Counted from the stretch's first letter, positions 8,338 through 17,449 are shown. The stretch: DNA of 64,000 bases from Streptomyces subrutilus (GCF_008704535.1 NZ_CP023701.1:6056001-6120000); one strand, 5' to 3'. Notes: generated from the sequence alone by a model not told the origin. Numbers and translations: made by a program.

Positions 8338-9120
8338 TCACTTCCGGGTGACGGTGCCCTTCTCGATCTTCACCTCGGTCTTCGGCGCCCCGTCCTGGCC
8401 GCCGTCGGCCGTTCCGGCCTTGGCGACCTCCTCCAGGACCTTCACGCCGGCCGCGTCGATCTTGCCGAACGGCGTGTACGACGGGGCCAGCGGGCTGTCC
8501 TTGTACACCAGGAAGAACTGGCTGCCGCCCGAGCCGGGCTGGCCGGTGTTGGCCATCGCCACCGTGCCCGCCGGGTAGACGACCTGGCCCTGCTCGTTCG
8601 CCTTGCCGAGCGACTCCAGGTTCTCGTCCGGGATCGTGTAGCCCGGTCCGCCCATGCCGGTGCCCTGGGGGTCGCCGCACTGCAGAACGAAGATCCCGCT
8701 CGTCGTCAGCCGGTGGCACTTCGTGTTGTCGAAGTAGCCCTTGTCGGCGAGCGACTTGAAGGAGTTCACCGTCTGCGGGGTCTTCGCCGCGTCCATCTCG
8801 AAGGTGATGGCGCCCGCGCTCGTCTTCAGGTCGAAGGCGTACTTCGCCTTGGCGTCGATGGCCATCGCGGGGGAGGGGGACTGCTGGGGCGTCGGCGAGG
8901 ACGACGGGGTCGCCGCCGGATCCGCCACCGCGTCCTTCTTGTCCGAGTCGAAGACACCGCCCACGACGAGGCCGACCAGCGTCGCGGCCACCACGGCCAC
9001 CGCGGCGCCGATCACCGCCGCACGCCGGCGCGACTTCTGCCGGGCCGCGGCCCGACGCTCCTGCTGGCGCTCGTACTTCTCTCGGGCGAGCTGTCGCCGC
9101 CGCTGATCGCTCGTGACCAC
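8338..9120 (-). CDS. Membrane-anchored cyclophilin-type peptidyl-prolyl isomerase
   Basis: Catalyses cis-trans isomerisation of prolyl bonds, here probably outside the membrane. The 260-residue product has a basic, Arg-rich cytoplasmic N-terminus (about 1-33), one transmembrane helix (AAVIGAAVAVVAATLVGLVV), a Ser/Pro/Thr-rich linker, and a cyclophilin domain with NTKCHRLTTSGIFVLQCGDP, GTVAMANTGQPGSGGSQFF and FGKI. The usual catalytic FHR is CHR here, as in several actinobacterial cyclophilins. The start GTG at 9120 has an AAGGAG site about 9 bases upstream; the longer open frame to 9879 is a shadow of the MBL gene. Confidence 0.9.
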   Translation of the reverse strand: MVTSDQRRRQLAREKYERQQERRAAARQKSRRRAAVIGAAVAVVAATLVGLVVGGVFDSDKKDAVADPAATPSSSPTPQQSPSPAMAIDAKAKYAFDLKTSAGAITFEMDAAKTPQTVNSFKSLADKGYFDNTKCHRLTTSGIFVLQCGDPQGTGMGGPGYTIPDENLESLGKANEQGQVVYPAGTVAMANTGQPGSGGSQFFLVYKDSPLAPSYTPFGKIDAAGVKVLEEVAKAGTADGGQDGAPKTEVKIEKGTVTRK

Positions 9121-9273
9121 CGGGTCGTCTCCTTGTGCGTGTCTGGTACCGCTGTCCGGGCTGGGATAGGCCGTACCGTATATGGGTTCGCTGTGTAATG
9201 AGCGGCGCCGGTAGGCTCTGAGCAGCAGGATTCCGATCCGCTGCCTCCCGCCGGACGACGATTGAGGACGAAC
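9121..9273. promoter_or_regulatory. Divergent promoter region for the cyclophilin and MBL-fold hydrolase genes
   Basis: A 153-base region between divergent starts. It is locally AT-richer around 9165-9200, where promoter elements for both strands probably lie. No recognised operator is seen. Confidence 0.45.
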
Positions 9274-9987
9274 GTGCTGATTGCCGGTTTCCCCGCCGGG
9301 GCCTGGGGGACCAACTGCTACGTGGTCGCCCCCGCCGCCGGCGAGGAGTGCGTCATCATCGACCCTGGTCACCAGGCCACCGAAGGGGTCGAGGAGACGC
9401 TGCGCAAGCACCGGCTCAAGCCCGTGGCGGTCGTGCTGACCCACGGCCACATCGATCATGTGGCCTCCGTCGTCCCGGTCTGCGGAGCACACGACGTCCC
9501 CGCGTGGATCCACCCCGAGGACCGCTACATGATGAGCGACCCGGAGAAGGCCCTCGGCCGCTCCATCGGGATGCCGCTCATGGGCGAGCTGACCGTCGGC
9601 GAGCCGGACGACGTCCGCGAGCTGACCGACGGCGCCGGCCTGAAGCTGGCCGGAATGGACTTCTCCGTGGCGCACGCGCCGGGCCATACCAAGGGGTCGG
9701 TGACCTTCCGGATGCCCGAGCTGGCCGACGTCCCGCCGGTCCTCTTCTCGGGCGACCTGCTCTTCGCCGGCTCCATCGGACGCACCGACCTGCCCGGCGG
9801 CTCCCATGCCGAGATCCTCGCGTCGCTGGGCCGCGTGTGCCTGCCGCTCGACGACTCGACCGTGGTCCTGTCCGGACACGGTCCCCAGACCACCATCGGC
9901 CGCGAGCGCGCGACCAACCCGTACCTGCGGGAGGTCGCGGCCGGCCTGGCAGCGGACCCGACGGCCGCTCCACGACGAGGAATGTGA
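9274..9987 (+). CDS. MBL-fold metallohydrolase (glyoxalase II-like)
   Basis: A 237-residue zinc-dependent hydrolase of the metallo-beta-lactamase fold. The metal motif THGHIDH is present, followed by APGHTKGSV and LFSGDLLFAGSIGRTDLPGG, as in glyoxalase II-like YcbL proteins. The GTG at 9274 is preferred over TTG 9262 because GAGGA (9264-9268) would be its ribosome binding site. It lies 10 bases upstream of hisS, an arrangement seen in other actinobacteria. The substrate is unknown; thioester hydrolysis is plausible. Confidence 0.88.
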   Translation: MLIAGFPAGAWGTNCYVVAPAAGEECVIIDPGHQATEGVEETLRKHRLKPVAVVLTHGHIDHVASVVPVCGAHDVPAWIHPEDRYMMSDPEKALGRSIGMPLMGELTVGEPDDVRELTDGAGLKLAGMDFSVAHAPGHTKGSVTFRMPELADVPPVLFSGDLLFAGSIGRTDLPGGSHAEILASLGRVCLPLDDSTVVLSGHGPQTTIGRERATNPYLREVAAGLAADPTAAPRRGM

Positions 9988-9997
9988 CGAGAGTTTC

Positions 9998-11260
9998 GTG
10001 AGTACTTTTCAGGCCCCCAAGGGCACGTACGACCTGCTGCCGCCCCGGTCCGCGACCTTCCTCGCGGTCCGCGAGGCCATCGCGGCGCCGCTGCGCAACT
10101 CGGGCTACGGGTATGTGGAGACCCCGGGCTTCGAGAACGTCGAGCTGTTCTCGCGCGGTGTCGGCGAGTCCACCGACATCGTGACCAAGGAGATGTACAC
10201 CCTCACCACCAAGGGCGGCGACCAGCTCGCCCTGCGCCCCGAGGGCACCGCCTCCGTGCTGCGCGCCGCGCTCCAGGGCAACCTGCACAAGGCCGGCCTG
10301 CTCCCCGTCAAGCTCTGGTACTCCGGTTCGTACTACCGCTACGAGCGGGCCCAGGCCGGCCGCTACCGCCACTTCTCCCAGGTGGGCGCCGAGGCGATCG
10401 GCGCCGAGGACCCGGCGCTCGACGCCGAGCTGATCATCCTGGCCGACCAGGCGTACCGCACCCTGGGCCTGCGCAACTTCCGCATCCTGCTGAACTCCCT
10501 GGGCGACAAGGAGTGCCGCCCGGTGTACCGGGAGGCCCTGCAGGCGTTCCTGCGCGGGCTGGACCTCGACGAGGAGACCGTCCGCCGCGCCGAGATCAAC
10601 CCGCTGCGCGTCCTCGACGACAAGCGGGAGTCCGTGCAGGAACAGCTCACCGGCGCCCCGATGCTGCGCGACTACCTCTGCGACGCCTGCAAGGCGTACC
10701 ACGAGGAGGTGCGGGCGCTGGTCACGGCGGCCGGAGTCGCCTTCGAGGACGACGAGAAGCTGGTGCGCGGACTGGACTACTACACCCGGACCACCTTCGA
10801 GTTCGTCCACGACGGCCTCGGCTCGCAGTCCGCGGTGGGCGGCGGCGGCCGCTACGACGGCCTCTCCGAGATGATCGGCGGACCCGCCCTGCCCTCGGTG
10901 GGCTGGGCGCTGGGCGTGGACCGCACGGTCCTCGCCCTGGAGGCCGAAGGCGTCGCGCTGGACATCCCGGCCGCCACCTCGGTCTTCGCCGTGGCGCTGG
11001 GCGAGGAGGCCCGGCGGGTGCTCTTCGGGAAGGTCACCGAGCTGCGCCGGGCGGGCGTCGCGGCCGACTTCGGCTACGGCGGCAAGGGCCTCAAGGGCGC
11101 CATGAAGGACGCGAACCGGTCGGGAGCCCGGTTCGCCGTGGTCGCGGGCGAGCGGGACCTCGCCGAAGGGGTCGTGCAGTTCAAGGACATGGCGTCCGGC
11201 GAGCAGACCGCCGTACCGCTGGCCGAGCTGGTCGACACCGTACGGGCCCGCCTGGCCTGA
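9998..11260 (+). CDS. hisS: Histidine--tRNA ligase
   Basis: Charges tRNA-His with histidine using ATP. The class II synthetase motifs are clear: RPEGT (about residues 80-84, motif 2), the histidine-binding RGLDYYTRT and GGGGRYDGL, and a C-terminal anticodon-binding domain (VTELRRAGVAADFGYGGKGLK). The 420-residue length is normal. The GTG start at 9998 gives the expected N-terminus STFQAPKGTYDLLP; the longer open frame overlaps the MBL gene and is rejected. Confidence 0.96.
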   Translation: MSTFQAPKGTYDLLPPRSATFLAVREAIAAPLRNSGYGYVETPGFENVELFSRGVGESTDIVTKEMYTLTTKGGDQLALRPEGTASVLRAALQGNLHKAGLLPVKLWYSGSYYRYERAQAGRYRHFSQVGAEAIGAEDPALDAELIILADQAYRTLGLRNFRILLNSLGDKECRPVYREALQAFLRGLDLDEETVRRAEINPLRVLDDKRESVQEQLTGAPMLRDYLCDACKAYHEEVRALVTAAGVAFEDDEKLVRGLDYYTRTTFEFVHDGLGSQSAVGGGGRYDGLSEMIGGPALPSVGWALGVDRTVLALEAEGVALDIPAATSVFAVALGEEARRVLFGKVTELRRAGVAADFGYGGKGLKGAMKDANRSGARFAVVAGERDLAEGVVQFKDMASGEQTAVPLAELVDTVRARLA

Positions 11261-11280
11261 CGGCCGCCGCCGACGGGCGC

Positions 11281-11322
11281 ACGGGCCCGGGGAAGCGCCG
11301 CACGGCGCCGCCCCGGGCCCGT
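11281..11322. terminator. Hairpin after hisS
   Basis: Outer arms of 12 bp (11281-11292 with 11311-11322) and inner arms of 6 bp (GCGCCG/CGGCGC) with a small internal mismatch. It lies 20 bases after the hisS stop. Confidence 0.7.
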
Positions 11323-11444
11323 CCCGCACCCGCGTCCACGGGCCGCCCGTGCGCCCGTCCTTATGCCCATCGAACGGTGGGCAGCGCGCCCCGTACGGCA
11401 GAATGGCCCGTGCTTGTTGACCTTGCAGATGTGGAGCGGGCGGT

Positions 11445-12062
11445 ATGACGACACGAGGTACGGACGCGGACACCGCCCCGAGGACGACGGTCGGGGGCAG
11501 CCGGGCGCTGGCCCTGCTGCTGGTGATCACGGGGGCCGCGGGCCTGCTGGCCGCCTGGGTGATCACGATCGACAAGTTCAAGCTGCTCCAGGACCCGAAC
11601 TTCACCCCGGGCTGCAGCCTGAACCCGGTCGTCTCCTGCGGCAACATCATGAAGAGCGAGCAGGCCGAGGTCTTCGGCTTCCCGAACCCGATGCTCGGAA
11701 TGGTCGCCTACGGGATCGTGATCTGCGTCGGCATGAGCCTGTTGGCCGGGGCCCGGTTCCGGCGCTGGTACTGGCTCACCCTCAACGCGGGCACCCTGTT
11801 CGGCGTCGTCTTCTGCGCCTGGCTGACCTACCAGTCCCTGTACAACATCAACTCGCTCTGCCTGTGGTGCTCCCTGGCCTGGGTCGCCACGATCGTCATG
11901 TTCTGGTACGTCACCTCGCACAACGTCCGCGAGCGGCTGCTGCCCGCCCCGGGCTGGCTGCGGGCCTTCTTCTCCGAGTTCACCTGGGTGCTGCCCGTCC
12001 TGCACATCGGGATCATCGGCATGCTGATCCTGACCCGCTGGTGGGACTTCTGGACCTCCTGA
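11445..12062 (+). CDS. Vitamin K epoxide reductase (VKOR) family membrane protein
   Basis: A 205-residue membrane protein with about five transmembrane helices. It has the VKOR redox residues: a loop pair C57/C65 (GCSLNPVVSCG) and the CLWC active-site motif (C139-C142). In actinobacteria, VKOR homologues take the place of DsbB, reoxidising a DsbA-like thiol oxidase for disulfide formation in exported proteins, with menaquinone as acceptor. No DsbA partner is adjacent. ATG at 11445 follows a GGAGCGGGCGGT stretch. Confidence 0.92.
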   Translation: MTTRGTDADTAPRTTVGGSRALALLLVITGAAGLLAAWVITIDKFKLLQDPNFTPGCSLNPVVSCGNIMKSEQAEVFGFPNPMLGMVAYGIVICVGMSLLAGARFRRWYWLTLNAGTLFGVVFCAWLTYQSLYNINSLCLWCSLAWVATIVMFWYVTSHNVRERLLPAPGWLRAFFSEFTWVLPVLHIGIIGMLILTRWWDFWTS

Positions 12063-12102
12063 GCCCGGCCGCGCTGTCAGCGGGCTCGCATAGGCTTCCG
12101 GT

Positions 12103-13461
12103 GTGGAACCAGATCTCTTCACCGCCGCAGCCGAGGAACGCCAGGAGAAGGACCCGTCGAGCTCTCCGCTCGCCGTCCGGATGCGTCCGCGCACCCTGGA
12201 CGAGGTCGTCGGGCAGCAGCACCTGCTGAAGCCCGGCTCCCCGCTGCGCCGGCTCGTCGGCGAAGGGGCCGGCGGCCCGGCCGGCGCCTCGTCGGTGATC
12301 CTGTGGGGCCCGCCCGGCATCGGCAAGACCACCCTCGCGTACGTGGTCAGCCAGGCCACGCAGAAGCGGTTCGTCGAACTGTCCGCGATCACCGCCGGCG
12401 TCAAGGAGGTCCGCGCGGTCATCGAGGGCGCCCGGCGCGCGGCCGGCGGCTACGGCAAGGAGACCGTCCTCTTCCTCGACGAGATCCACCGCTTCAGCAA
12501 GGCGCAGCAGGACTCGCTGCTCCCGGCCGTGGAGAACCGCTGGGTGACCCTGATCGCGGCCACCACGGAGAACCCGTACTTCTCGATCATCTCCCCGCTG
12601 CTCTCGCGCTCGCTGCTGCTGACGCTGGAACCGCTCACCGACGAGGACCTCGGCGCCCTGATGGCGCGGGCGCTCACCGAGGAGCGGGGCCTGGGCGGCG
12701 CCGTCACCCTGCCCGCCGACGCCCGGGCGCACCTGCTGCGGATCGCCGGAGGCGACGCGCGACGCGCCCTGACGGCCCTGGAGGCCGGGGCCGGATCGGC
12801 CATCGCCAAGGGCGAGGACGAGATCACCCTCCAGACCGTGGAGGAGGCCGTGGACCGGGCGGCCGTGAAGTACGACCGCGACGGCGACCAGCACTACGAC
12901 GTGGCGAGCGCGCTGATCAAGTCGATCCGCGGCTCGGACGTGGACGCGGCGCTGCACTACCTCGCGCGGATGATCGAGGCGGGGGAGGACCCGCGGTTCA
13001 TCGCCCGGCGCCTGATGATCTCGGCGAGCGAGGACATCGGCCTCGCCGACCCGACCGCCCTGCCGCTCGCGGTGGCCGCGGCCCAGGCGGTGGCCATGAT
13101 CGGCTTCCCGGAGGCCGCGCTGACCCTCTCGCACGCCACGATCGCGCTGGCGCTGGCCCCCAAGTCGAACACCGCGACCACCGCGATCGGCGCGGCCTTG
13201 GCCGACGTCCGGGCCGGCCTGGCCGGCACGGTCCCGCCGCACCTGCGCGACGGTCACTACAAGGGCGCGGCCAAGCTGGGCCACGCCCAGGGCTACGTCT
13301 ACCCGCACGACGTGCCGGGCGCCATCGCCGCCCAGCAGTACGCCCCGGACGAGATCCACGGCAAGCGGTACTACGAGCCGACGCGGTACGGGGCCGAGGC
13401 CCGCTACGCGGACGTGGTGGAGAAGGTCCGCGAGCGGCTGCGCGGGGCCGGCGGGTCCTGA
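12103..13461 (+). CDS. rarA: Replication-associated recombination protein A (AAA+ ATPase, MgsA/WRNIP1 family)
   Basis: A clamp-loader-like AAA+ ATPase that acts at stalled replication forks. The 452-residue product has Walker A GPPGIGKT (69-76), Walker B LFLDEIH (123-129), sensor region ATTENPYF, and the C-terminal tetramerisation domain with SASEDIGLADP and the final PxxYKGAAKLG motif typical of RarA. The GTG start gives the N-terminus EPDLFTAAAEER, close to other Streptomyces RarA proteins. Confidence 0.94.
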   Translation: MEPDLFTAAAEERQEKDPSSSPLAVRMRPRTLDEVVGQQHLLKPGSPLRRLVGEGAGGPAGASSVILWGPPGIGKTTLAYVVSQATQKRFVELSAITAGVKEVRAVIEGARRAAGGYGKETVLFLDEIHRFSKAQQDSLLPAVENRWVTLIAATTENPYFSIISPLLSRSLLLTLEPLTDEDLGALMARALTEERGLGGAVTLPADARAHLLRIAGGDARRALTALEAGAGSAIAKGEDEITLQTVEEAVDRAAVKYDRDGDQHYDVASALIKSIRGSDVDAALHYLARMIEAGEDPRFIARRLMISASEDIGLADPTALPLAVAAAQAVAMIGFPEAALTLSHATIALALAPKSNTATTAIGAALADVRAGLAGTVPPHLRDGHYKGAAKLGHAQGYVYPHDVPGAIAAQQYAPDEIHGKRYYEPTRYGAEARYADVVEKVRERLRGAGGS

Positions 13462-13542
13462 CCGCCGGGCGGCGGGCCGGCGCGGTGCCCGGGCGCGCGG
13501 CCACGGGACGCCGCCGCCGACCCCTGTCCGCCGCCGCAGCGT

Positions 13543-14463
13543 CTAGTGCGAGGCGGCCGAGAAGAGGGTGTGCATCGCCCGGCGCAGGCCGCAGATGTCC
13601 GCGACCGGCTCGGGGAAGTCGAAGCGGGCGTCGAAGGAGCCGGCCGAGCCGCCCAGGAAGCGCACGCGCAGGCCCAGCCGGTCCAGGGCGAGCGGCACCG
13701 CGGCCATGCCGTCGGCCTCCCGGGAGCCCAGCAGGCCGCACAGTTCGGCGATCCGCTCGCCGTGCGCCGCGGACAGGTGCTGGAGCAGCTCCGTCTCGTG
13801 GGCGACCATCGGGTCCGGCTCGGCCGCGGCCAGGTCCTCCGGCTCCACGTGCTCGGCGCCCCACAGGTCGTCCACCGTGATTTCGCCGACCTCCAGGCGC
13901 AGCAGCATCCACGCGGGCCGGACGCCGGAGGGGGCTCCGAGCGGGAGGTCCGGCGCCTCGGACAGGCCCAGCAGTTCGCCCACCGGCCGGCGCTCGGCGA
14001 GCAGTGCGGCGCAGGCCGCCCGGTCGTCCCCGCGCACCGGTGTCAGCCACCCGGCCAGCCACGCGCGGCCTCGGATACGATGGGGCACGGACACCGGCGC
14101 CACGTCCGTGATCTCGATCACGGCGGTGAGGTCGTCGTCCTGGGCGTGAGCGGCTGCCCTGGCAGCCGCGGATTCCCCGGAAACAAGGAGAATCACGTCC
14201 CCGTCCGGGGTGACGGTCCGTGCGACCGGCATCCCCGTCCCGAACTCGACCGGCTCCTGGCTGTCAGGAGCACCCGGCAGCGTGAGGGATACTGAGGCGT
14301 TGGACTCTACGAGGGTTCGTACGCGTTCGGCTCCGGTGAGCTGCCGAACGCCTTCCCTGGGACGCGGCTGACCTTGCCTATCGTCGTCGAAAGCAGATTC
14401 CGTTTCGTTGGAATCTGAACTTCGACGCGCACTGGGCAGGGGGATCCCATGTGGTCGAGACAT
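13543..14463 (-). CDS. DUF2470 domain-containing protein under an iron box
   Basis: A 306-residue protein whose C-terminal half matches DUF2470 (HLSAAHGERIAELCGLL with a conserved His, then LDRLGLRVRF and the final RRAMHTLFSAA). DUF2470 is often found with split-barrel flavoproteins of heme and iron use (HugZ type). The N-terminal 60 residues are Ser/Arg/Asp-rich. The ATG at 14463 is preferred because GAGGA lies just upstream. A DtxR/DmdR-like palindrome covers the promoter, so iron repression is likely. The exact function is unknown. Confidence 0.82.
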   Translation of the reverse strand: MSRPHGIPLPSARRSSDSNETESAFDDDRQGQPRPREGVRQLTGAERVRTLVESNASVSLTLPGAPDSQEPVEFGTGMPVARTVTPDGDVILLVSGESAAARAAAHAQDDDLTAVIEITDVAPVSVPHRIRGRAWLAGWLTPVRGDDRAACAALLAERRPVGELLGLSEAPDLPLGAPSGVRPAWMLLRLEVGEITVDDLWGAEHVEPEDLAAAEPDPMVAHETELLQHLSAAHGERIAELCGLLGSREADGMAAVPLALDRLGLRVRFLGGSAGSFDARFDFPEPVADICGLRRAMHTLFSAASH

Positions 14464-14477
14464 TACGTCCTCCTCGC

Positions 14478-14496
14478 TAAGGTAAGCCTCACCTAA
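14478..14496. promoter_or_regulatory. DtxR/IdeR/DmdR-type iron box
   Basis: Read on the minus strand, TTAGGTGAGGCTTACCTTA matches the 19-bp iron-box consensus TTAGGTTAGSCTAACCTAA at 16 of 19 positions. It lies 15 bases upstream of the DUF2470 gene and 22 bases upstream of rpsD on the other strand. Confidence 0.8.
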
Positions 14497-14518
14497 CTTA
14501 CATGGAGGTAGGTTCCAC

Positions 14519-15130
14519 GTGAACCAGAAGCGACCCAAGGTCAAGAAGTCGCGTGCCCTCGGCATTGCGCTGACCCCGAAGGCCGTCAAGTACTTCGAGG
14601 CCCGCCCCTACCCGCCGGGCGAGCACGGCCGTGGCCGCAAGCAGAACTCGGACTACAAGGTTCGTCTGCTGGAGAAGCAGCGTCTGCGCGCGCAGTACGA
14701 CATCTCCGAGCGCCAGATGGCCCGCGCGTACGACCGCGCCAAGAAGGCCGAGGGCAAGACGGGCGAGGCGCTGGTCGTCGAGCTCGAGCGTCGCCTCGAC
14801 GCCCTGGTCCTGCGTTCGGGCATCGCCCGCACCATCTACCAGGCCCGCCAGATGGTCGTTCACGGCCACATCGAGGTCAATGGTGGCAAGGTCGACAAGC
14901 CGTCGTTCCGTGTCCGCCCGGACGACGTCGTGACCGTGCGCGAGCGCAGCCGCGAGAAGGTTCCGTTCCAGGTCGCCCGTGAGGGTGGCTACGCAGGCGA
15001 GGGCGAGACCCCGCGCTACCTGCAGGTCAACCTGAAGGCCCTGGCCTTCCGCCTGGACCGCGACCCGAACCGCAAGGAAATCCCGGTCATCTGCGACGAG
15101 CAGCTCGTCGTCGAGTACTACGCCCGCTGA
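14519..15130 (+). CDS. rpsD: 30S ribosomal protein S4 (zinc-free type)
   Basis: Primary 16S rRNA-binding protein that nucleates 30S assembly. The 203-residue product has the S4 RNA-binding domain (RRLDALVLRSGIARTIYQARQMVVHGHIEVNG) and the KEIPVICDEQLVVEYYAR end. Its N-terminus is short and lacks the CxxC-type zinc-binding cysteines of many S4 proteins, the usual C-minus form of Streptomyces. GTG at 14519 follows a GGAGGTAGG ribosome binding site. It stands alone rather than in the alpha operon, and codon use is that of a highly expressed gene. Confidence 0.96.
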   Translation: MNQKRPKVKKSRALGIALTPKAVKYFEARPYPPGEHGRGRKQNSDYKVRLLEKQRLRAQYDISERQMARAYDRAKKAEGKTGEALVVELERRLDALVLRSGIARTIYQARQMVVHGHIEVNGGKVDKPSFRVRPDDVVTVRERSREKVPFQVAREGGYAGEGETPRYLQVNLKALAFRLDRDPNRKEIPVICDEQLVVEYYAR

Positions 15131-15157
15131 TGCAGGCGTAGCCCTCACAGGCTGGTC

Positions 15158-15193
15158 GGAGCCCGTCGTCCCCTCCGGGGGGCGGCGGGCTCC
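15158..15193 (+). terminator. Hairpin after rpsD
   Basis: 16-base arms (15158-15173 with 15178-15193) pair with two G-U wobbles around a 4-base loop. It separates rpsD from the convergent STAND gene. Confidence 0.75.
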
Positions 15194-15247
15194 CTGCCGT
15201 TGCGGCCCGGGCCCCGGACGGCCGCCGGGGCCGCCGTCCGGGGCCCG

Positions 15248-17449
15248 CTACGGCTGGTCGGCGGCCGCCCGCCGTCCGCGCGCGGCCCCCAGCGGCCCGC
15301 CGCGGCCCGACGGGCGCGGCGACGGAACGGCCCCGCCCCGCTCCCCGGGAGTCCGCAGGGCCCGCGCCACCAGCACCTCGCGGCCCAGCCCCCGGCCCTC
15401 GGCCGCGCGCGCCGCGTAGCCCTCCGCGCCCAGCGCCTCGGCCGCCCGCTCCCGGCACGCCAACCGCGGGGCGTTGAAGTACCCCGAGCCGAACAGCCGC
15501 AGCCCCACCCCGCCCCACAGCGGCTCCGCCGCGCCCTGGAGCACCGCGGCCTCGGCCGGATCGCCCTCCACCGCCGTCACCAGGGCCAGCAGCTCCAGCG
15601 CCAGGACCAGCCCCACCAGGTCGTGGAAGGCGTGGTTGATCCGCACGCACTCGGTCAGCAGCCGCCGCGCCCCGGCCGTGTCCCCCGCGTCCAGGGCCGT
15701 GTACCCGAGGACGTACAGGGCGTACGCCTTGGTCCAGCGCTCCCCGCGCTCCTCGCACACCTCCCGCACCTCGCCGCAGAGCGCCGCCGCCCCCGCCAGG
15801 TCCCCCTGGAAGGCCAGCGCCATCGCCAGCTCCACCTGGCACATCAGCACGTTGCCGTTCAGCTCCCCGACCGCCCGGTAGCGCTCCAGCGCCGTGCCGA
15901 GCAGCTCGCCGGCCCGCGCCATGTCGTCCGAGACCAGCGCCAGGCAGCCCAGCCGGTGGACCGCGTAGGCGGCCGCGACCCGGTTGTCCGAGCGGACCGC
16001 CGCGTCCCGGCACTCGTACAGGGCGCTCATCGAGGCGACCGCGTCCCCCTGCAGCGCCGCGACGTAGCCGAGCACCCACAGGGCCTTCAGCCGCGAGGTC
16101 TCGTAGTCCACCGGCCGGTCGCCGCCCTCCAGGGTCCGCTCCAGCCAGTGCCGGCCCTCCGCGAGCCGCCCGCAGCCCGCCCAGTAGAACCACAGGGTCC
16201 CCGCCAGGTACTGGCCCAGGTGCAGTCCGTCCGGCTCGTCCAGGCAGCACTCCAGCGCGAGCCGCAGGTTCGCCAGCTCCACCCCCACCAGGGCGGCGAC
16301 CTCCTCCTGGCGCGGGCCGAACCAGTCCAGCTCGCACCAGGTCGCCAGCCCCACGTACCAGTCCCGGTGGCGCCGCCGCAGCCGCCCGGCGTCACCCGTC
16401 GACTCCAGCCAGCCCGCTCCGTACAGGCGTACGGTCTCCAGCATCCGGTAGCGCACCCCGGCGGGCGTCTCCTCCCGGACCAGCAGGGACTGGGCGATGA
16501 GCTCTCCGACCAGGTCCAGCACGCCGCCCACCGGCAGGTCCGGACCCGCGCACACGTACTCCGCGGCCTCCAGGTCGAACCGCCCCGCGAACACCGACAG
16601 CCGAGCCCACAGCAACCGCTCCGCCGCCGTGCACAGCTCGTGGCTCCAGCCGATCGTCGTCCGCAGCGCCCGGTGCCGGGGCAGCGCACCGCGGGCGCCG
16701 CCCGTCAGCAGCGCGAAGCGGTCCTCCAGCCGGGCCAGCACCTGCTCCGCCGACAGCGTGCGCAGTCGGCCCGCCGCCAGCTCCAGGGCCAGCGGGATGC
16801 CGTCCAGCCGGGCGCACAGCTCGGCCAGCGCCGCCCGCTCCGCCACGTCCGGCGCGAAGCCCGGGTCGGCCGCCCTGACCCGCTCGACCAGCAGCGCGAG
16901 CGCCTCCTCGGGGGCAGGCGGGGCCAGCGGGAGGACGCGCTCGCCGTCCAGGTCCAGCGGCCGTCGGCCCGCCGCGAGCACCCGCAGCCCGGGCGAGCGG
17001 CGCAGCAGCTCCCGCACCAGCACGGCGGTCTCCTCCACCACCTGCTCGTAGCCGTCCAGGACCAGCAGCAGCCGCCTCCCGGCGAGGTGTTCGGCCAGGA
17101 CGGCCCGGGGCGGCCGGACGGTGTGGTCGGTCAGCCCGAGGGCCTCGGCAAGGGCGATCTCCAGCAGCGCGGCATCCCGTACGGAGGCCAGCTCGGCCAG
17201 CCACACGCCGTCGCAGTAGCGTTCCTGCTCCTGCGCGCGGCCCCCCGAGGACGCCCCCGCAGACACCGCCGCGGCCGCCGCGAGCACCAGCCGCGACTTG
17301 CCCACCCCGCCCACGCCGGTGACCGTGACCAGCCGCGACGACTCCAGCAGCCGCCCCAGCCCGGCCAGTTCCGCACCCCGCCCGACGAACGGGCCCGGCT
17401 CCGAGGGAAGATTGCCCCGGGCGGCGTTTCGAAGGGGTCTGTGTCGCAT
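15248..17449 (-). CDS. STAND-type ATPase with C-terminal TPR-like repeats, no recognised output domain
   Basis: A signal-transduction ATPase of about 733 residues. It opens with FVGR and a Walker A GVGGVGKS (45-52); a Walker B-like RRLLLVLDGYEQV, the sensor GRRPLDLDGE and the LDGIPLALELAAGRL motif follow, as in AfsR/LuxR-type NB-ARC domains. The second half (from about 400) is helical, TPR-like (ALWVLGYVAALQGD; RLGCLALVSDDMARAGELLG; YVLGYTALDAGDTAGARRLL). Unlike AfsR or MalT relatives, I see no DNA-binding domain at either end. ATG 17449 is a best guess; TTG 17488 is possible and neither has a strong ribosome binding site. Confidence 0.83.
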   Translation of the reverse strand: MRHRPLRNAARGNLPSEPGPFVGRGAELAGLGRLLESSRLVTVTGVGGVGKSRLVLAAAAAVSAGASSGGRAQEQERYCDGVWLAELASVRDAALLEIALAEALGLTDHTVRPPRAVLAEHLAGRRLLLVLDGYEQVVEETAVLVRELLRRSPGLRVLAAGRRPLDLDGERVLPLAPPAPEEALALLVERVRAADPGFAPDVAERAALAELCARLDGIPLALELAAGRLRTLSAEQVLARLEDRFALLTGGARGALPRHRALRTTIGWSHELCTAAERLLWARLSVFAGRFDLEAAEYVCAGPDLPVGGVLDLVGELIAQSLLVREETPAGVRYRMLETVRLYGAGWLESTGDAGRLRRRHRDWYVGLATWCELDWFGPRQEEVAALVGVELANLRLALECCLDEPDGLHLGQYLAGTLWFYWAGCGRLAEGRHWLERTLEGGDRPVDYETSRLKALWVLGYVAALQGDAVASMSALYECRDAAVRSDNRVAAAYAVHRLGCLALVSDDMARAGELLGTALERYRAVGELNGNVLMCQVELAMALAFQGDLAGAAALCGEVREVCEERGERWTKAYALYVLGYTALDAGDTAGARRLLTECVRINHAFHDLVGLVLALELLALVTAVEGDPAEAAVLQGAAEPLWGGVGLRLFGSGYFNAPRLACRERAAEALGAEGYAARAAEGRGLGREVLVARALRTPGERGGAVPSPRPSGRGGPLGAARGRRAAADQP

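Noticed and set aside
8338..9879. A 513-aa cyclophilin starting inside the MBL gene
   Set aside because: The segment upstream of 9120 is antisense to the MBL-fold gene and lacks a ribosome binding site; GTG 9120 has AAGGAG.
15248..17449. AfsR/SARP-family regulator
   Set aside because: No N-terminal winged helix or BTAD and no C-terminal LuxR helix-turn-helix is visible.
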